A stretch of 64,000 nucleotides of DNA from Crocinitomicaceae bacterium (GTDB lineage: Bacteria > Bacteroidota > Bacteroidia > Flavobacteriales_D > Crocinitomicaceae), in the NCBI GenBank assembly GCA_029252405.1, contig JAQXBM010000064.1, positions 85,096 to 149,095 on the forward strand, given 5' to 3'. The position numbers and the translations under genes are program-made. The notes beneath the pieces were generated by a model that was given only the letters and a program-made list of their open reading frames with translations, did no database searches and was not told where the DNA came from. This document shows, in pieces, positions 34,150 through 43,639 of this stretch (its first letter is position 1; the number at the start of each line of letters is the position of its first letter).

Positions 34150-35973
34150 TTATTTTGCTTTGTACATTGTAGTTTGAACGATAACTCGACGGTTTTTCGC
34201 TCTACCGGCAGCTGTACCGTTGTCTGCTACTGGTTGTGTTTCACCATATCCTTCAGATGCAAGATGATCAGCATCAACTCCTTTGTTGATCAAGTAATCT
34301 TTTACAGCTTTTGCACGTGCTTTAGAAAGATTCAAGTTCATTTGATCGTTTCCTTGGCTGTCAGTGTGACCTTCGATTGACGCTTTCACTTCTGGATGCG
34401 CTTTGAAGATTTCTGCTAATTTGTTCAGATCTGGGTAAGACTCACCCTTGATAGTTGATTTTCCTGAGTTGAAGTAGATGTGCTCAGAAGCACTCTTGAT
34501 TTGCGCTAGCAATTCTTCGTCCAATGCACATCCTGCCGCTGCAACTGTTCCTGCCACTGTAGGGCAATGGTCTGCCTTATCATTTACTGAATCACCGTCA
34601 GTATCTGGATTGTTTCCATCAGTTCCCAATTTCGCTTCTACTGCGTTTGTTAATCCGTCACCATCAGGATCACAATCTTTTCCAGAGGTAAATGGATCAC
34701 ATGCATCTTTAGGATTTGATTTCCCTGAAGCATTCGCTGAAGTTGAAGGGCTATCTGCACCTAAGAATTCCTCACCATCGTTCAATCCGTCTCCATCTGA
34801 ATCTGGGTTGTTTGGATTTGTTCCGATTTTAGCTTCCATTGCATCAGAAAGACCATCTTTATCTGAATCAGGACCTGAGTTATCAACTTTTGGACATCCT
34901 TTGTCATCACCGGCGATAGTTGGACAAGCATCCTCACCATCGTTTACACCATCTCCATCTGAGTCAGCCATGTCTGGGCTAGTTCCAAGTTTCGATTCTT
35001 CATCGTTCGTTAAACCATCTCCATCAGCATCACAGTTTCCACCTTCAGTACTTGGATCACAATCATCCATCGGATCAGATTTGAAAGTTGCTTCGAAATC
35101 AGAAGTAGAAGAATCATCGATTCCTGTTATTTCCTCACCATCGTTGTAACCATCGTTATCTGTATCTGGGTTGTTTGGGTTTGTTCCGATTGATGCTTCC
35201 ATTGCGTCAGAAAGTCCATCATTATCAGAATCTTTTTCCGGTACACCAGCTCCAACGCTTACTCCATCTACGAAGTAGTAGGCACGGATACTATTTACAC
35301 CGTTTCCTCCACCAACTGCTTTTGAGCTTGCTGGTTCGTTGAAAACACCGATTGTAAGGTACTGCTCTCCGCCTTTTGCTGTGAATGTTCCTTCAATCTT
35401 TGTCCATTTTGATTTAGAATCAACAACATTGCTCGTAACGACTTGTGGCGTCGTCATGATATATGCATTCGACTTTTGATTTACCGATTCAGAAGTAAGG
35501 CTCGCTCCAAATCCGCTAACAGCGTAACCACTGTTTTCAGCTAAACTCACGTAGTAAGTCACTTTATAAGATTGTCCAGCAGTAAGAGCCTTGTTTAATT
35601 TCGTAGTAATGTATTCAGAGTATTTTCCATAACCTTCAGTTTCTACAACTGCCATATCTTGTATAGAGAAACCCGAAGACTTGTCATTTTGATACGCGAT
35701 GATTCCTGCGTATCCATCACCTTTAAATGGAGCTTGCTCTCCAAGACGATTGCTAGCAGTACCCATGTTTGAGCACTTCTTTGAATTGTTATGATAAAAA
35801 TCTGTTGTTCCTCCGTTACCGTTGCTCCATCCATTAGCCAAATTAAGTTGGTTGAATGTGCGCGGTGCTTTCGTTGCATTAGAGAAATCTCCGTTGTCAA
35901 CTTGAGCTGTAGCAGAACCCACTGTCAGCGCGATAGCCGCTACTGCTAGTGAGAATTGGTTGATTGTATTCAT
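34150..35973 (-). CDS. OmpA-family protein with thrombospondin type 3 repeats
   Basis: A 607-residue cell-envelope protein: signal peptide (ALTVGSATAQ), an N-terminal beta-sandwich of about 200 residues, then calcium-binding thrombospondin type 3 repeats (about 245-470, units such as DSDNDGLSDAMEA and NPDTDNDGYNDGEE), and a C-terminal OmpA domain (about 490-600) with IYFNSGKSTIKGESYPDLNKL and EGHTDSQGNDQMNLNLSKARAKAVKDYL, which binds peptidoglycan. The ATG at 35971-35973 begins the signal peptide; an upstream start would add 38 residues. A TACATTTG box at 35998-36005 (minus strand) fits a Bacteroidetes -7 element. Confidence 0.9.
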   Translation of the reverse strand: MNTINQFSLAVAAIALTVGSATAQVDNGDFSNATKAPRTFNQLNLANGWSNGNGGTTDFYHNNSKKCSNMGTASNRLGEQAPFKGDGYAGIIAYQNDKSSGFSIQDMAVVETEGYGKYSEYITTKLNKALTAGQSYKVTYYVSLAENSGYAVSGFGASLTSESVNQKSNAYIMTTPQVVTSNVVDSKSKWTKIEGTFTAKGGEQYLTIGVFNEPASSKAVGGGNGVNSIRAYYFVDGVSVGAGVPEKDSDNDGLSDAMEASIGTNPNNPDTDNDGYNDGEEITGIDDSSTSDFEATFKSDPMDDCDPSTEGGNCDADGDGLTNDEESKLGTSPDMADSDGDGVNDGEDACPTIAGDDKGCPKVDNSGPDSDKDGLSDAMEAKIGTNPNNPDSDGDGLNDGEEFLGADSPSTSANASGKSNPKDACDPFTSGKDCDPDGDGLTNAVEAKLGTDGNNPDTDGDSVNDKADHCPTVAGTVAAAGCALDEELLAQIKSASEHIYFNSGKSTIKGESYPDLNKLAEIFKAHPEVKASIEGHTDSQGNDQMNLNLSKARAKAVKDYLINKGVDADHLASEGYGETQPVADNGTAAGRAKNRRVIVQTTMYKAK

Positions 35974-35997
35974 GTGTTTTTCAATTTTTGGTTGAGG

Positions 35998-36005
35998 CAA
36001 ATGTA
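35998..36005 (-). promoter_or_regulatory. TACATTTG -7 box of the OmpA-family gene
   Basis: Exact TAnnTTTG on the minus strand, 25 bases before the start codon. The nearest TTG on this strand is at 15-base spacing, shorter than usual, so only the -7 box is well supported. Confidence 0.5.
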
Positions 36006-36146
36006 TAGAGAGATGAATGACAATGTCGAGTTTAGCCTTTGGTTTTCTATGAGTTAACGGTAGAATACGATAAACCGCAGATTTCACTTCAGAAAAAGGG
36101 CTTAATTTTGCAGAAAGCGATTTACAATTTTTCGAATTGCGAATCG

Positions 36147-36177
36147 TTGGAATAGCGCGTTGGTTATATTATCTTTA
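36147..36177 (+). promoter_or_regulatory. Promoter of the nucleotide-sugar operon
   Basis: TTG at 36147-36149 and TATCTTTA at 36170-36177 with a 20-base spacer, close to the Bacteroidetes TTG-N19-TAnnTTTG form (last base A for G). It lies 30 bases before the first gene. Confidence 0.55.
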
Positions 36178-36206
36178 GCGCGCTTAAATAATAAGTTATC
36201 CCTAGC

Positions 36207-37340
36207 ATGAGAAAAATTCAAATGGTCGACTTGATCGCCCAGTATCAGAAAATTAAACCCGAGGTTGACAGTGCGATCCTGAATATCATGGAAACAGCAC
36301 AGTTCATAAATGGTCCTGAAGTAAAAGGATTTCAAAAAGAATTGGAAGAATACCTCGACGTGAAACACGTGGTTCCTTGTGCTAATGGAACAGATGCTCT
36401 ACAAATTGCGTTGATGGCAATCGGAGCAAAACCTGGTGATGAGGTGATTACGCCTTCGTTCACATACATCGCGACGACTGAGGTGATGGCTCTTTTGGGT
36501 CTTACGCCAGTTTTCGTAGAAGTAGAAAAAGATTCATTTTGTATCGATCCTGCAGCAATCGAAGCTGCGATAACGGATAAAACAGTGGCAATTGTTCCTG
36601 TTCACCTTTATGGTCAAGCGGCAAATATGGATGCCATAATGGACATCGCAAACCGTCACGATTTAAAAGTGATCGAAGACAATGCTCAGGCAATTGGAAG
36701 TGATTACAAAATGGCTGACGGTTCAACCAAAAAGACAGGAGGGATTGGACACATTGGATGTACTTCTTTCTTCCCATCAAAGAATTTAGGTTGCTACGGA
36801 GATGGAGGTGCAATTTGCACTGATGATGATGAGCTTGCTGCACAAATGAGAATGATCGCTAATCACGGGCAAAGCAAACGTTACTACCACGACATCGTGG
36901 GATGTAACTCACGTTTGGATAGCATTCAAGCGGCAGTTTTGAGAATCAAGTTGAGAAGGTTGGACAATGAATACGTTGCAGCTCGACGAGCGGTAGCTGA
37001 ACATTACAACAACTTTTTTGCTCAATTCCCACAGATTAAAACTCCAGTGATGGATATTTACTCCAATCACGTTTTTCATCAGTACACAATGACCTTGGAT
37101 GGAGTGGACAGAGACGGGTTGAATGCTTTCTTAGCGGAACGCGATATTCCATCGATGATTTACTACCCAGTTCCTGCTCACCGTCAGAAGATGTTTGATG
37201 CATTCAACAGCTCAGAAACAAATTTGCCGGTAACCGATTGGTTAACTGAACGTGTGATTTCACTCCCAATTCATACGGAAATGGACAAAGAACAACTCGA
37301 TTACATCTGCCAAGGAGTAGCAGATTTTCTTACGAAATAA
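36207..37340 (+). CDS. WbpE-type UDP-sugar C3 aminotransferase (DegT/DnrJ/EryC1 family)
   Basis: A 377-residue PLP enzyme of the sugar aminotransferase family. Blocks visible: VVPCANGTDALQIAL, TPSFTYIATTEV, VIEDNAQAIGS (PLP-pyridine Asp) and the PLP lysine in TSFFPSKNLGCYGDGGAI, then NSRLDSIQAAVL. The operon also encodes a C6 dehydrogenase, a WbpB-like oxidoreductase and a WbpD-like acetyltransferase, so the likely reaction is transfer of an amino group to C3 of UDP-3-keto-GlcNAcA. It is the first gene after a recognisable promoter and 5 bases before the UDP-glucose dehydrogenase gene. Confidence 0.88.
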   Translation: MRKIQMVDLIAQYQKIKPEVDSAILNIMETAQFINGPEVKGFQKELEEYLDVKHVVPCANGTDALQIALMAIGAKPGDEVITPSFTYIATTEVMALLGLTPVFVEVEKDSFCIDPAAIEAAITDKTVAIVPVHLYGQAANMDAIMDIANRHDLKVIEDNAQAIGSDYKMADGSTKKTGGIGHIGCTSFFPSKNLGCYGDGGAICTDDDELAAQMRMIANHGQSKRYYHDIVGCNSRLDSIQAAVLRIKLRRLDNEYVAARRAVAEHYNNFFAQFPQIKTPVMDIYSNHVFHQYTMTLDGVDRDGLNAFLAERDIPSMIYYPVPAHRQKMFDAFNSSETNLPVTDWLTERVISLPIHTEMDKEQLDYICQGVADFLTK

Positions 37341-37345
37341 ATTAG

Positions 37346-38668
37346 ATGAAGAAGATAACAGTCGTTGGTACCGGATATGTTGGTTTGGTAACTGGAACCT
37401 GCTTTGCAGATACAGGAAATCAAGTGATTTGTGTAGACATCAACGAAGAAAAAGTCAACCAAATGCGGAACGGTAAAGTTCCGATTTACGAACCGCACCT
37501 CGATAGTGTGTTCCAGAGAAATATTGCAGCTGGAAGAATATCGTTTACTACAGACTTAAGAGAGGCAGTTGATTCTGCTGAGATTATATTTTTAGCACTT
37601 CCAACCCCTCCAGGTGAGGATGGTTCTGCCGACTTGAGCTACATTTTAGCGGTTGCAGAGCAATTGGGAGAGATGATTACTGATTTTAAAGTCATCGTAG
37701 ATAAATCAACTGTTCCTGTTGGAACGGCTAGAAAGGTTGAAGCGAAGATTAAGGAAAAGGCCAAAGTAGAATTCGCTGTGGTGTCGAATCCTGAATTCCT
37801 TCGTGAAGGTTTTGCAGTGGATGATTTTATGAATCCTGATCGCGTCGTGATTGGAACTTCAGATCCTAGAGCTGTGAAGTCAATGGAAGAGTTGTACAAA
37901 CCATTTGTGAGTAACGATAAGCCACTCATTGTAATGGACGAGGAGTCTGCAGAGCTGACAAAGTACGCTGCGAATTCATTCTTAGCGACCAAGATTACAT
38001 TCATGAATGAAATTGCGAATTTCTGTGAGTTAGTTGGCGCTGATGTTGATAAAGTACGTTTGGGTGTCGGAACAGATGCTCGTATCGGTCCGCGTTTCCT
38101 TTATCCCGGAATCGGATTTGGAGGAAGCTGTTTCCCAAAAGATGTACAGGCCTTGGTAAAGAGCGGTAAAGAAAATGGATACCAATTCGAAATTATCAAC
38201 AGTGTACTCGAAGTAAATCACAGACAAAAACTGCGATTGGTTGAGAAAATTGTTGACTATTTTGGAGATGTAAAAGGAAAGAAATTAGCCCTTTGGGGAT
38301 TGGCATTTAAGCCAGATACGGATGACATTCGTGAAGCATCTGCACTTTACATGATAGAAGCGTTGACAAACCTCGGTGCCGAGATTGTAGCTTTCGATCC
38401 TGAAGCAAGTGAAAATGTGAAAGGGGTTGTGGGTGATAAAATCAGTTACGCTTCAAATCAATACGATGCTTTAGACGGTTGCGATGCGTTGATGATTGCC
38501 ACAGAATGGGGGTTATTCAGAAATCCAGATTTCGATAAGTTGAAAGAGAAATTGAATCAACCAATCATTTTTGATGGACGTAATCTCTACGAATTGGATC
38601 GAATGGCAGAAAGAGGATTCTACTACAGTTCAATTGGACGACAAACAGTAATTCCGAAATTGAGTTAA
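37346..38668 (+). CDS. UDP-glucose 6-dehydrogenase
   Basis: This enzyme oxidises UDP-glucose to UDP-glucuronate with two NAD. The 440-residue protein has the NAD motif VGTGYVGLVTGTCFAD at residues 6-21, FLALPTPPGEDGSAD, VSNPEFLREGFAV, and the catalytic cysteine in GIGFGGSCFPKDVQAL (about residue 260). Its product would feed the decarboxylase encoded next, whose ATG directly follows this stop. Distinct from the second nucleotide-sugar dehydrogenase at 41248, which has the WbpA-type active site. Confidence 0.92.
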   Translation: MKKITVVGTGYVGLVTGTCFADTGNQVICVDINEEKVNQMRNGKVPIYEPHLDSVFQRNIAAGRISFTTDLREAVDSAEIIFLALPTPPGEDGSADLSYILAVAEQLGEMITDFKVIVDKSTVPVGTARKVEAKIKEKAKVEFAVVSNPEFLREGFAVDDFMNPDRVVIGTSDPRAVKSMEELYKPFVSNDKPLIVMDEESAELTKYAANSFLATKITFMNEIANFCELVGADVDKVRLGVGTDARIGPRFLYPGIGFGGSCFPKDVQALVKSGKENGYQFEIINSVLEVNHRQKLRLVEKIVDYFGDVKGKKLALWGLAFKPDTDDIREASALYMIEALTNLGAEIVAFDPEASENVKGVVGDKISYASNQYDALDGCDALMIATEWGLFRNPDFDKLKEKLNQPIIFDGRNLYELDRMAERGFYYSSIGRQTVIPKLS

Positions 38669-39664
38669 ATGGAAAGTCGAAAACGAATACTGATTACTGG
38701 GGCTGCGGGCTTTTTAGGTTCGCATCTGTGTGATTTCTTCATCGCAAAAGATTACGATGTGATCGCAATGGACAACCTTATAACTGGAAGTCTCAAGAAT
38801 ATTGAACACCTTTTTCCGCTTGAAAACTTCGAATTCCATCACCACGATGTATCGAATTTCATCCATGTTTCAGGTGATTTGGATTACATTCTGCATTTCG
38901 CATCACCAGCAAGTCCTATTGATTACTTAAAGATTCCAATTCAAACCTTGAAAGTCGGGTCTTTAGGAATACACAACTGTCTTGGACTTGCGAAACAAAA
39001 GAACGCACGCGTAATGATTGCTTCTACATCAGAGGTATACGGCGATCCTGAAGTGCATCCGCAAGTGGAAGAATATTGGGGACATGTGAATCCAGTTGGA
39101 CCACGTGGTGTATATGATGAAGCAAAACGTTTTCAAGAAGCCATGACTATGGCCTATCATACATTCCACGGATTGGAGACGCGAATTGTGCGTATTTTCA
39201 ATACTTACGGACCAAGAATGCGGCTGAATGACGGTCGTGTTTTGCCAGCATTTATAGGACAAGCACTACGAGGCGAAGACATCACGATTTTTGGTGACGG
39301 ATCGCAGACAAGGTCTTTTTGCTACGTAAGCGATTTGGTAGAAGGAATCTACCGTTTGCTTCTCAGCGACTACACACAACCAATGAATATTGGTAATCCT
39401 TCAGAAATTTCAATCAAGGATTTCGCGGAAGAAATCATTGAACTTACAGGAACGGATCAGAAAGTTGTGTACAAAGATCTACCTGTTGACGATCCTAAAC
39501 AACGTCAACCGGATATTACTAAGGCAAAGAAGATCTTGGATTGGGAACCGAAAGTGGATCGAGCGGAAGGGCTAAAAATCACTTACGAATATTTCCAGTC
39601 CTTGTCGCAAGAGGAATTGCTCAAGACGGATCATAATAACTTTGAAAAATACATCAAGCACTAA
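38669..39664 (+). CDS. UDP-glucuronate decarboxylase (UDP-xylose synthase)
   Basis: A 331-residue short-chain dehydrogenase/reductase. It has [15 protein letters not shown] at residues 7-21, [21 protein letters not shown] (typical of UDP-xylose synthases), [14 protein letters not shown] and the catalytic pair in VYDEAKR (YxxxK). These match the UXS group, which turns UDP-glucuronate into UDP-xylose with release of CO2. The gene abuts the UDP-glucose dehydrogenase gene, forming a two-step path. Its last base is the first base of the next ATG. Confidence 0.9.
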   Translation: MESRKRILITGAAGFLGSHLCDFFIAKDYDVIAMDNLITGSLKNIEHLFPLENFEFHHHDVSNFIHVSGDLDYILHFASPASPIDYLKIPIQTLKVGSLGIHNCLGLAKQKNARVMIASTSEVYGDPEVHPQVEEYWGHVNPVGPRGVYDEAKRFQEAMTMAYHTFHGLETRIVRIFNTYGPRMRLNDGRVLPAFIGQALRGEDITIFGDGSQTRSFCYVSDLVEGIYRLLLSDYTQPMNIGNPSEISIKDFAEEIIELTGTDQKVVYKDLPVDDPKQRQPDITKAKKILDWEPKVDRAEGLKITYEYFQSLSQEELLKTDHNNFEKYIKH

Positions 39665-40239
39665 TGGCATATTTTGCACACGATACAGCAGTAATTGACG
39701 AAGGATGTGAAATCGGCGAAGGAACGAAGATTTGGCACTTTTCCCACATTATGCCCGATTGTATTATCGGAGAATCGTGCAACATCGGTCAAAACGTAGT
39801 GGTTTCTCCAGGTGTAATCTTGGGCAGAAACGTGAAAATTCAGAATAACGTTTCTATTTATACAGGCGTGATTTGTGAAGATGATGTATTTTTGGGGCCA
39901 TCAATGGTGTTTACCAATGTTACGAACCCTCGAAGTGCTGTCAATCGCAAAACAGAATATGCAAAAACGGTCGTTCGAAAAGGGGCAAGTATCGGAGCAA
40001 ATGCAACGATTGTCTGCGGATACGATATCGGTAAGTTTGCATTCATTGGCGCAGGAGCCGTTGTTACGAAACACGTGCCAGATTATGCCTTGGTTGTAGG
40101 GAATCCTGCACGGCAAATGGGCTGGATGAGTGAACACGGTGAAAGATTGAACTTTGACGCTTCGGGAAGTGCAACGTGCATTGGAAGCGGTGAAAAATAC
40201 CTTTTGGAAGAAGGAAAGGTGAAAAAAGTGATAGAATGA
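39664..40239 (+). CDS. WbpD-type UDP-sugar N-acetyltransferase
   Basis: The 191-residue protein is a left-handed beta-helix acetyltransferase with many hexapeptide turns ([48 protein letters not shown]). The [14 protein letters not shown] segment and [15 protein letters not shown] end match the group that acetylates the 3-amino group of UDP-GlcNAc3NA. It starts at the last base of the upstream stop (TAATG) and overlaps the WbpB-like gene by 4 bases. The product would be UDP-2,3-diacetamido-2,3-dideoxyglucuronate. Confidence 0.87.
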   Translation: MAYFAHDTAVIDEGCEIGEGTKIWHFSHIMPDCIIGESCNIGQNVVVSPGVILGRNVKIQNNVSIYTGVICEDDVFLGPSMVFTNVTNPRSAVNRKTEYAKTVVRKGASIGANATIVCGYDIGKFAFIGAGAVVTKHVPDYALVVGNPARQMGWMSEHGERLNFDASGSATCIGSGEKYLLEEGKVKKVIE

Positions 40240-41270
40240 GTGAGAAAAAAATACGCTTTGCAGTAATTGGAGCGGGGCACATCGGAAAACGGCATGCTGA
40301 AATGATTCGTCGAGAAGATGAAGCGGAGTTAGTGGCCTTAGTCGATATTCGAACGAAAGAAGAGTGTTCAGCAGAACATTTCGAGGTACCATTTTTCTCG
40401 TCGGTTGAAGAATTACTCAATTCTGAGTTGGAATTTGACGTAGTGAACGTATGCACTCCAAACGGATTACACGCCTCTCAAAGTTTAGCGGCACTATCTG
40501 ACGGAAAACATGTAGTGTGCGAAAAACCAATGGGACTTTCGAAAGACGAATGCGAAAAGGTGATTTTCAAATCCCTGCAGATGTCAAAAAGCGTTTTCTG
40601 TGTCATGCAAAACCGCTACTCGCCGCCGTCGGAATGGATCAAATCAGTTATCGATCGCAAATTGTTGGGAGATATTTTCATGGTTCAACTCAACTGTTAC
40701 TGGAATCGCGATGATCGCTATTACAAAGCTGGTGGCTGGAAAGGAACACAAGATTTAGATGGAGGAACACTTTTTACTCAGTTTTCTCACTTCATTGATA
40801 TTATGTACTGGCTTTTCGGAGATATTCAGAACATCAAAGGACGCTTTGCAGATTTTACGCACGCTAACTCAACGGATTTTGAAGATTCGGGATTGGTGAA
40901 CTTCGATTTCATCAATGGTGGAATGGGTTGCATCAACTACTCAACCTCCGTTGCTTTGCAAAACCTCGAAAGCTCAATGACAATCGTTGGGAGCAAAGGA
41001 AGTGTGAAAATAGGTGGGCAATACATGAATGAAGTGGAAGTCTGCAATATAATGGATTACGAAATGCCTGAATTGGCTGAAGCGAATCCTGCAAACGATT
41101 ATGGCCCGTACAAAGGCTCAGCAGCCAACCACAATTACGTGATCAAAAACGTGATCGATACATTAAAAGGAAGAACAACAGCAACAACAAATGCCCTCGA
41201 AGGACTCAAAGTTGTTGAAATTATAGAACGCATTTATACAGTAAGAAATGAGCAGCTCAATCTACAATAA
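40236..41270 (+). CDS. WbpB-type UDP-GlcNAcA 3-dehydrogenase (Gfo/Idh/MocA family)
   Basis: A 344-residue oxidoreductase with N-terminal NAD motif [17 protein letters not shown] (residues 7-23), [12 protein letters not shown], and the family hallmark CEKPMG (about 92-97). The second domain contains [20 protein letters not shown] with the catalytic histidine. In the WbpA-B-E-D route this enzyme oxidises C3 of UDP-GlcNAcA before amination by the WbpE-type protein. The gene overlaps the WbpA-type gene by 23 bases and the WbpD-type gene by 4 bases. Confidence 0.88.
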   Translation: MSEKKIRFAVIGAGHIGKRHAEMIRREDEAELVALVDIRTKEECSAEHFEVPFFSSVEELLNSELEFDVVNVCTPNGLHASQSLAALSDGKHVVCEKPMGLSKDECEKVIFKSLQMSKSVFCVMQNRYSPPSEWIKSVIDRKLLGDIFMVQLNCYWNRDDRYYKAGGWKGTQDLDGGTLFTQFSHFIDIMYWLFGDIQNIKGRFADFTHANSTDFEDSGLVNFDFINGGMGCINYSTSVALQNLESSMTIVGSKGSVKIGGQYMNEVEVCNIMDYEMPELAEANPANDYGPYKGSAANHNYVIKNVIDTLKGRTTATTNALEGLKVVEIIERIYTVRNEQLNLQ

Positions 41271-42552
41271 GTTAATCAACAAAGAGGCGAAGCTCGCAGT
41301 TATTGGGCTTGGATATGTTGGATTACCAATTGCCTTAGAATTCGCAAAAAAAATCACAGTTGTAGGATTCGACATCAACGAAGAACGCGTTGATTTAATG
41401 AAGCGTAACATCGATCCAAGTAATGAGCTTGATTCATCAGAGTTCGAAGGATGTGATATCGAATTCACAGCGAACCTGGATGATTTGAAAGATGTTCAGT
41501 TTTTCGTAGTCGCGGTTCCAACGCCAATTGATGATGCAAATTTGCCAAATCTCTCTCCACTTTTAGGAGCAACTAACACAGTCGCTCAGGTGCTGAAAAA
41601 AGGAGATTACGTAGCATTCGAATCAACGGTTTACCCCGGATGTACAGAAGAGGATTGTGTTCCAGTTTTGGAGAAAGTTTCAGGATTGAAATTCAAAGAA
41701 GATTTCAAAGTGGGTTACTCGCCGGAAAGAATCAATCCAGGAGATAAAGAGCATACATTACAGAATGTAATCAAAGTAGTTTCTGGTTGTGGTGAAGAAT
41801 CATTGGAGGAAATTGCAAAGACCTATGAACTTGTCGTTCACGCAGGAGTTCACAGAGCTTCATCAATCAAAGTAGCAGAGGCTGCCAAAATTATTGAAAA
41901 TACACAGCGCGATGTCAACATTGCCTTGGTGAATGAGTTATCGATTATTTTCGATCGCTTGGGAATCAATACATACGATGTACTTGAAGCGGCTGGAACT
42001 AAATGGAATTTCTTGAAATTCTCGCCAGGTTTAGTGGGAGGTCACTGTATTGGAGTTGATCCATACTACCTTACTCATAAAGCAATGCAGACAGGTTACC
42101 ATTCGAAAGTCATTACAAGCGGACGCTACGTGAATGATTCAATGGGATACTACATCGGTAAGCAAACGGTGAAGAAAATTCTCGCTCAAGGAAAGAGCAT
42201 CCAAAACGCGAAAGTGTTGTTAATGGGAGCAACCTTTAAAGAAGATGTAACCGATATTCGAAATTCAAAGGTGATTGATATCATCAAAGAGTTACGCTCA
42301 TTTCAAGTGGAGGTCGATTTAGTCGATCCACACGCATCATCGGAAGAAATGGAGCACGAATACGGAGTAGCACTTACACCAAAGGCCTCAAACGATTACG
42401 ATGCAATTATCGTGGCAGTAAATCATGCGGAATACAAGAAAATGTCGGAAGATGATTTCAAAGCGATGATGAGAGACGATAAAGGTGTTTTTGTTGATGT
42501 AAAAGGAATTTTCCTAGGAAGAATTCACGATTTAGAATATTGGAGCCTCTAA
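41248..42552 (+). CDS. UDP-N-acetylhexosamine 6-dehydrogenase (WbpA/TviB type)
   Basis: A 434-residue nucleotide-sugar dehydrogenase with NAD motif LAVIGLGYVGLPIALEFAKK (residues 15-34), FVVAVPTPIDDANLP, FESTVYPGCTEE, YSPERINPGDKEHTL and the active-site cysteine in LVGGHCIGVDPYYLT. These features distinguish the WbpA/WbpO/TviB branch from UDP-glucose dehydrogenase. It would form UDP-GlcNAcA (or the galacto form), the first step of the four-enzyme route encoded in this operon. GlcNAc versus GalNAc preference is not decidable by eye. Confidence 0.88.
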   Translation: MSSSIYNKLINKEAKLAVIGLGYVGLPIALEFAKKITVVGFDINEERVDLMKRNIDPSNELDSSEFEGCDIEFTANLDDLKDVQFFVVAVPTPIDDANLPNLSPLLGATNTVAQVLKKGDYVAFESTVYPGCTEEDCVPVLEKVSGLKFKEDFKVGYSPERINPGDKEHTLQNVIKVVSGCGEESLEEIAKTYELVVHAGVHRASSIKVAEAAKIIENTQRDVNIALVNELSIIFDRLGINTYDVLEAAGTKWNFLKFSPGLVGGHCIGVDPYYLTHKAMQTGYHSKVITSGRYVNDSMGYYIGKQTVKKILAQGKSIQNAKVLLMGATFKEDVTDIRNSKVIDIIKELRSFQVEVDLVDPHASSEEMEHEYGVALTPKASNDYDAIIVAVNHAEYKKMSEDDFKAMMRDDKGVFVDVKGIFLGRIHDLEYWSL

Positions 42553-42580
42553 TTCGTTATTGTCTCGAAGAAAAAAGTGT

Positions 42581-43639
42581 ATGGGATACTCAAAAACAAT
42601 TTTAGTGACAGGTGGGGCTGGTTTTATTGGCTCACACGTAGTTCGATTACTCGTTAATAAATACAGCGATTACAGAATTGTCAATTTTGATAAGTTGACG
42701 TACGCAGGGAACCTTAAAAACCTAACGGACGTTGAAAATGCTCCCAATTACGCATTTGTAAAAGGAGATATCTGCGATCGCGAAGCACTTAAGAATGTCT
42801 TTGAGGAATACAACGTTTCAGATGTTATTCATCTCGCAGCAGAATCGCACGTTGATCGGTCGATTGAAGGTCCAATGGAATTCGTAATGACGAACGTTGT
42901 TGGAACGGTAAATCTACTTCAGCAGGCAAAAGACTCATGGAACGGTGAGGGAAACCACGTTTTTCATCATGTTTCTACTGATGAGGTGTATGGTTCTTTG
43001 GGTGATGAGGGATTGTTTGAAGAAATAACAGCTTACGATCCGCGAAGTCCGTATTCGGCCTCTAAGGCGTCTTCGGATCACTTCGTTCGAGCGTTTTATC
43101 ATACGTACGGATTGCCAATTAAAATGTCAAACTGTTCTAACAATTACGGGAGTCATCATTTCCCAGAGAAATTGATTCCCTTGATGATCAACAATATCGT
43201 GCACAAAAAACCACTTCCGATTTATGGAAAAGGCGACAACATTCGCGACTGGTTGTGGGTAGTGGATCACGCAAGTGCCATTGAAACGATTTTTCACAAA
43301 GGTCGAGTAGGTGAGTCATACAACGTCGGTGGATTGAATGAATGGACGAACATCGCTTTGGTGAAACACCTGTGCCGATTGATGGACCAAAAATTGGGTC
43401 GTTCTGAAGGCGAAAGCGAACAATTAATTACCTACGTTACAGATCGCGCCGGACACGACATGCGCTATGCGATTGATGCTACGAAATTGGAATCTGAATT
43501 GAATTGGAAGCCATCAGTAACGTTCGAAGAAGGGCTGGATCACACAGTAGATTGGTATTTGAACAATTCTGAATGGATCGAGGAAATTACCTCAGGATCT
43601 TACCGCGAGTACTACGAAAGCATGTACGATAATCGCTAA
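42581..43639 (+). CDS. rfbB: dTDP-glucose 4,6-dehydratase
   Basis: The 352-residue SDR protein matches RmlB/RfbB: LVTGGAGFIGSHVVRLL near the N-terminus, HLAAESHVDRSIEGP, FHHVSTDEVYGSLG and the catalytic YSASKASSDH, with NNYGSHHFPEKLIPL and GDNIRDWLWVVDHA further on. It makes dTDP-4-keto-6-deoxyglucose for rhamnose or other deoxysugars. An RmlD-like reductase lies far away at 57126; RmlA and RmlC are absent. The ATG at 42581 is preferred to a TTG at 42560. Last base overlaps the next ATG (TAATG). Confidence 0.92.
   Translation: MGYSKTILVTGGAGFIGSHVVRLLVNKYSDYRIVNFDKLTYAGNLKNLTDVENAPNYAFVKGDICDREALKNVFEEYNVSDVIHLAAESHVDRSIEGPMEFVMTNVVGTVNLLQQAKDSWNGEGNHVFHHVSTDEVYGSLGDEGLFEEITAYDPRSPYSASKASSDHFVRAFYHTYGLPIKMSNCSNNYGSHHFPEKLIPLMINNIVHKKPLPIYGKGDNIRDWLWVVDHASAIETIFHKGRVGESYNVGGLNEWTNIALVKHLCRLMDQKLGRSEGESEQLITYVTDRAGHDMRYAIDATKLESELNWKPSVTFEEGLDHTVDWYLNNSEWIEEITSGSYREYYESMYDNR

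Noticed and set aside
34478..35149. A 223-codon plus-strand frame
   Set aside because: Antisense of the thrombospondin type 3 repeats of the OmpA-family gene; Asp-rich repeats open the opposite frame.
34600..35240. Repeated DNA units that might suggest a CRISPR or satellite array
   Set aside because: The units are coding (DxDxDG calcium-binding repeats), of variable length, with no constant spacer structure.
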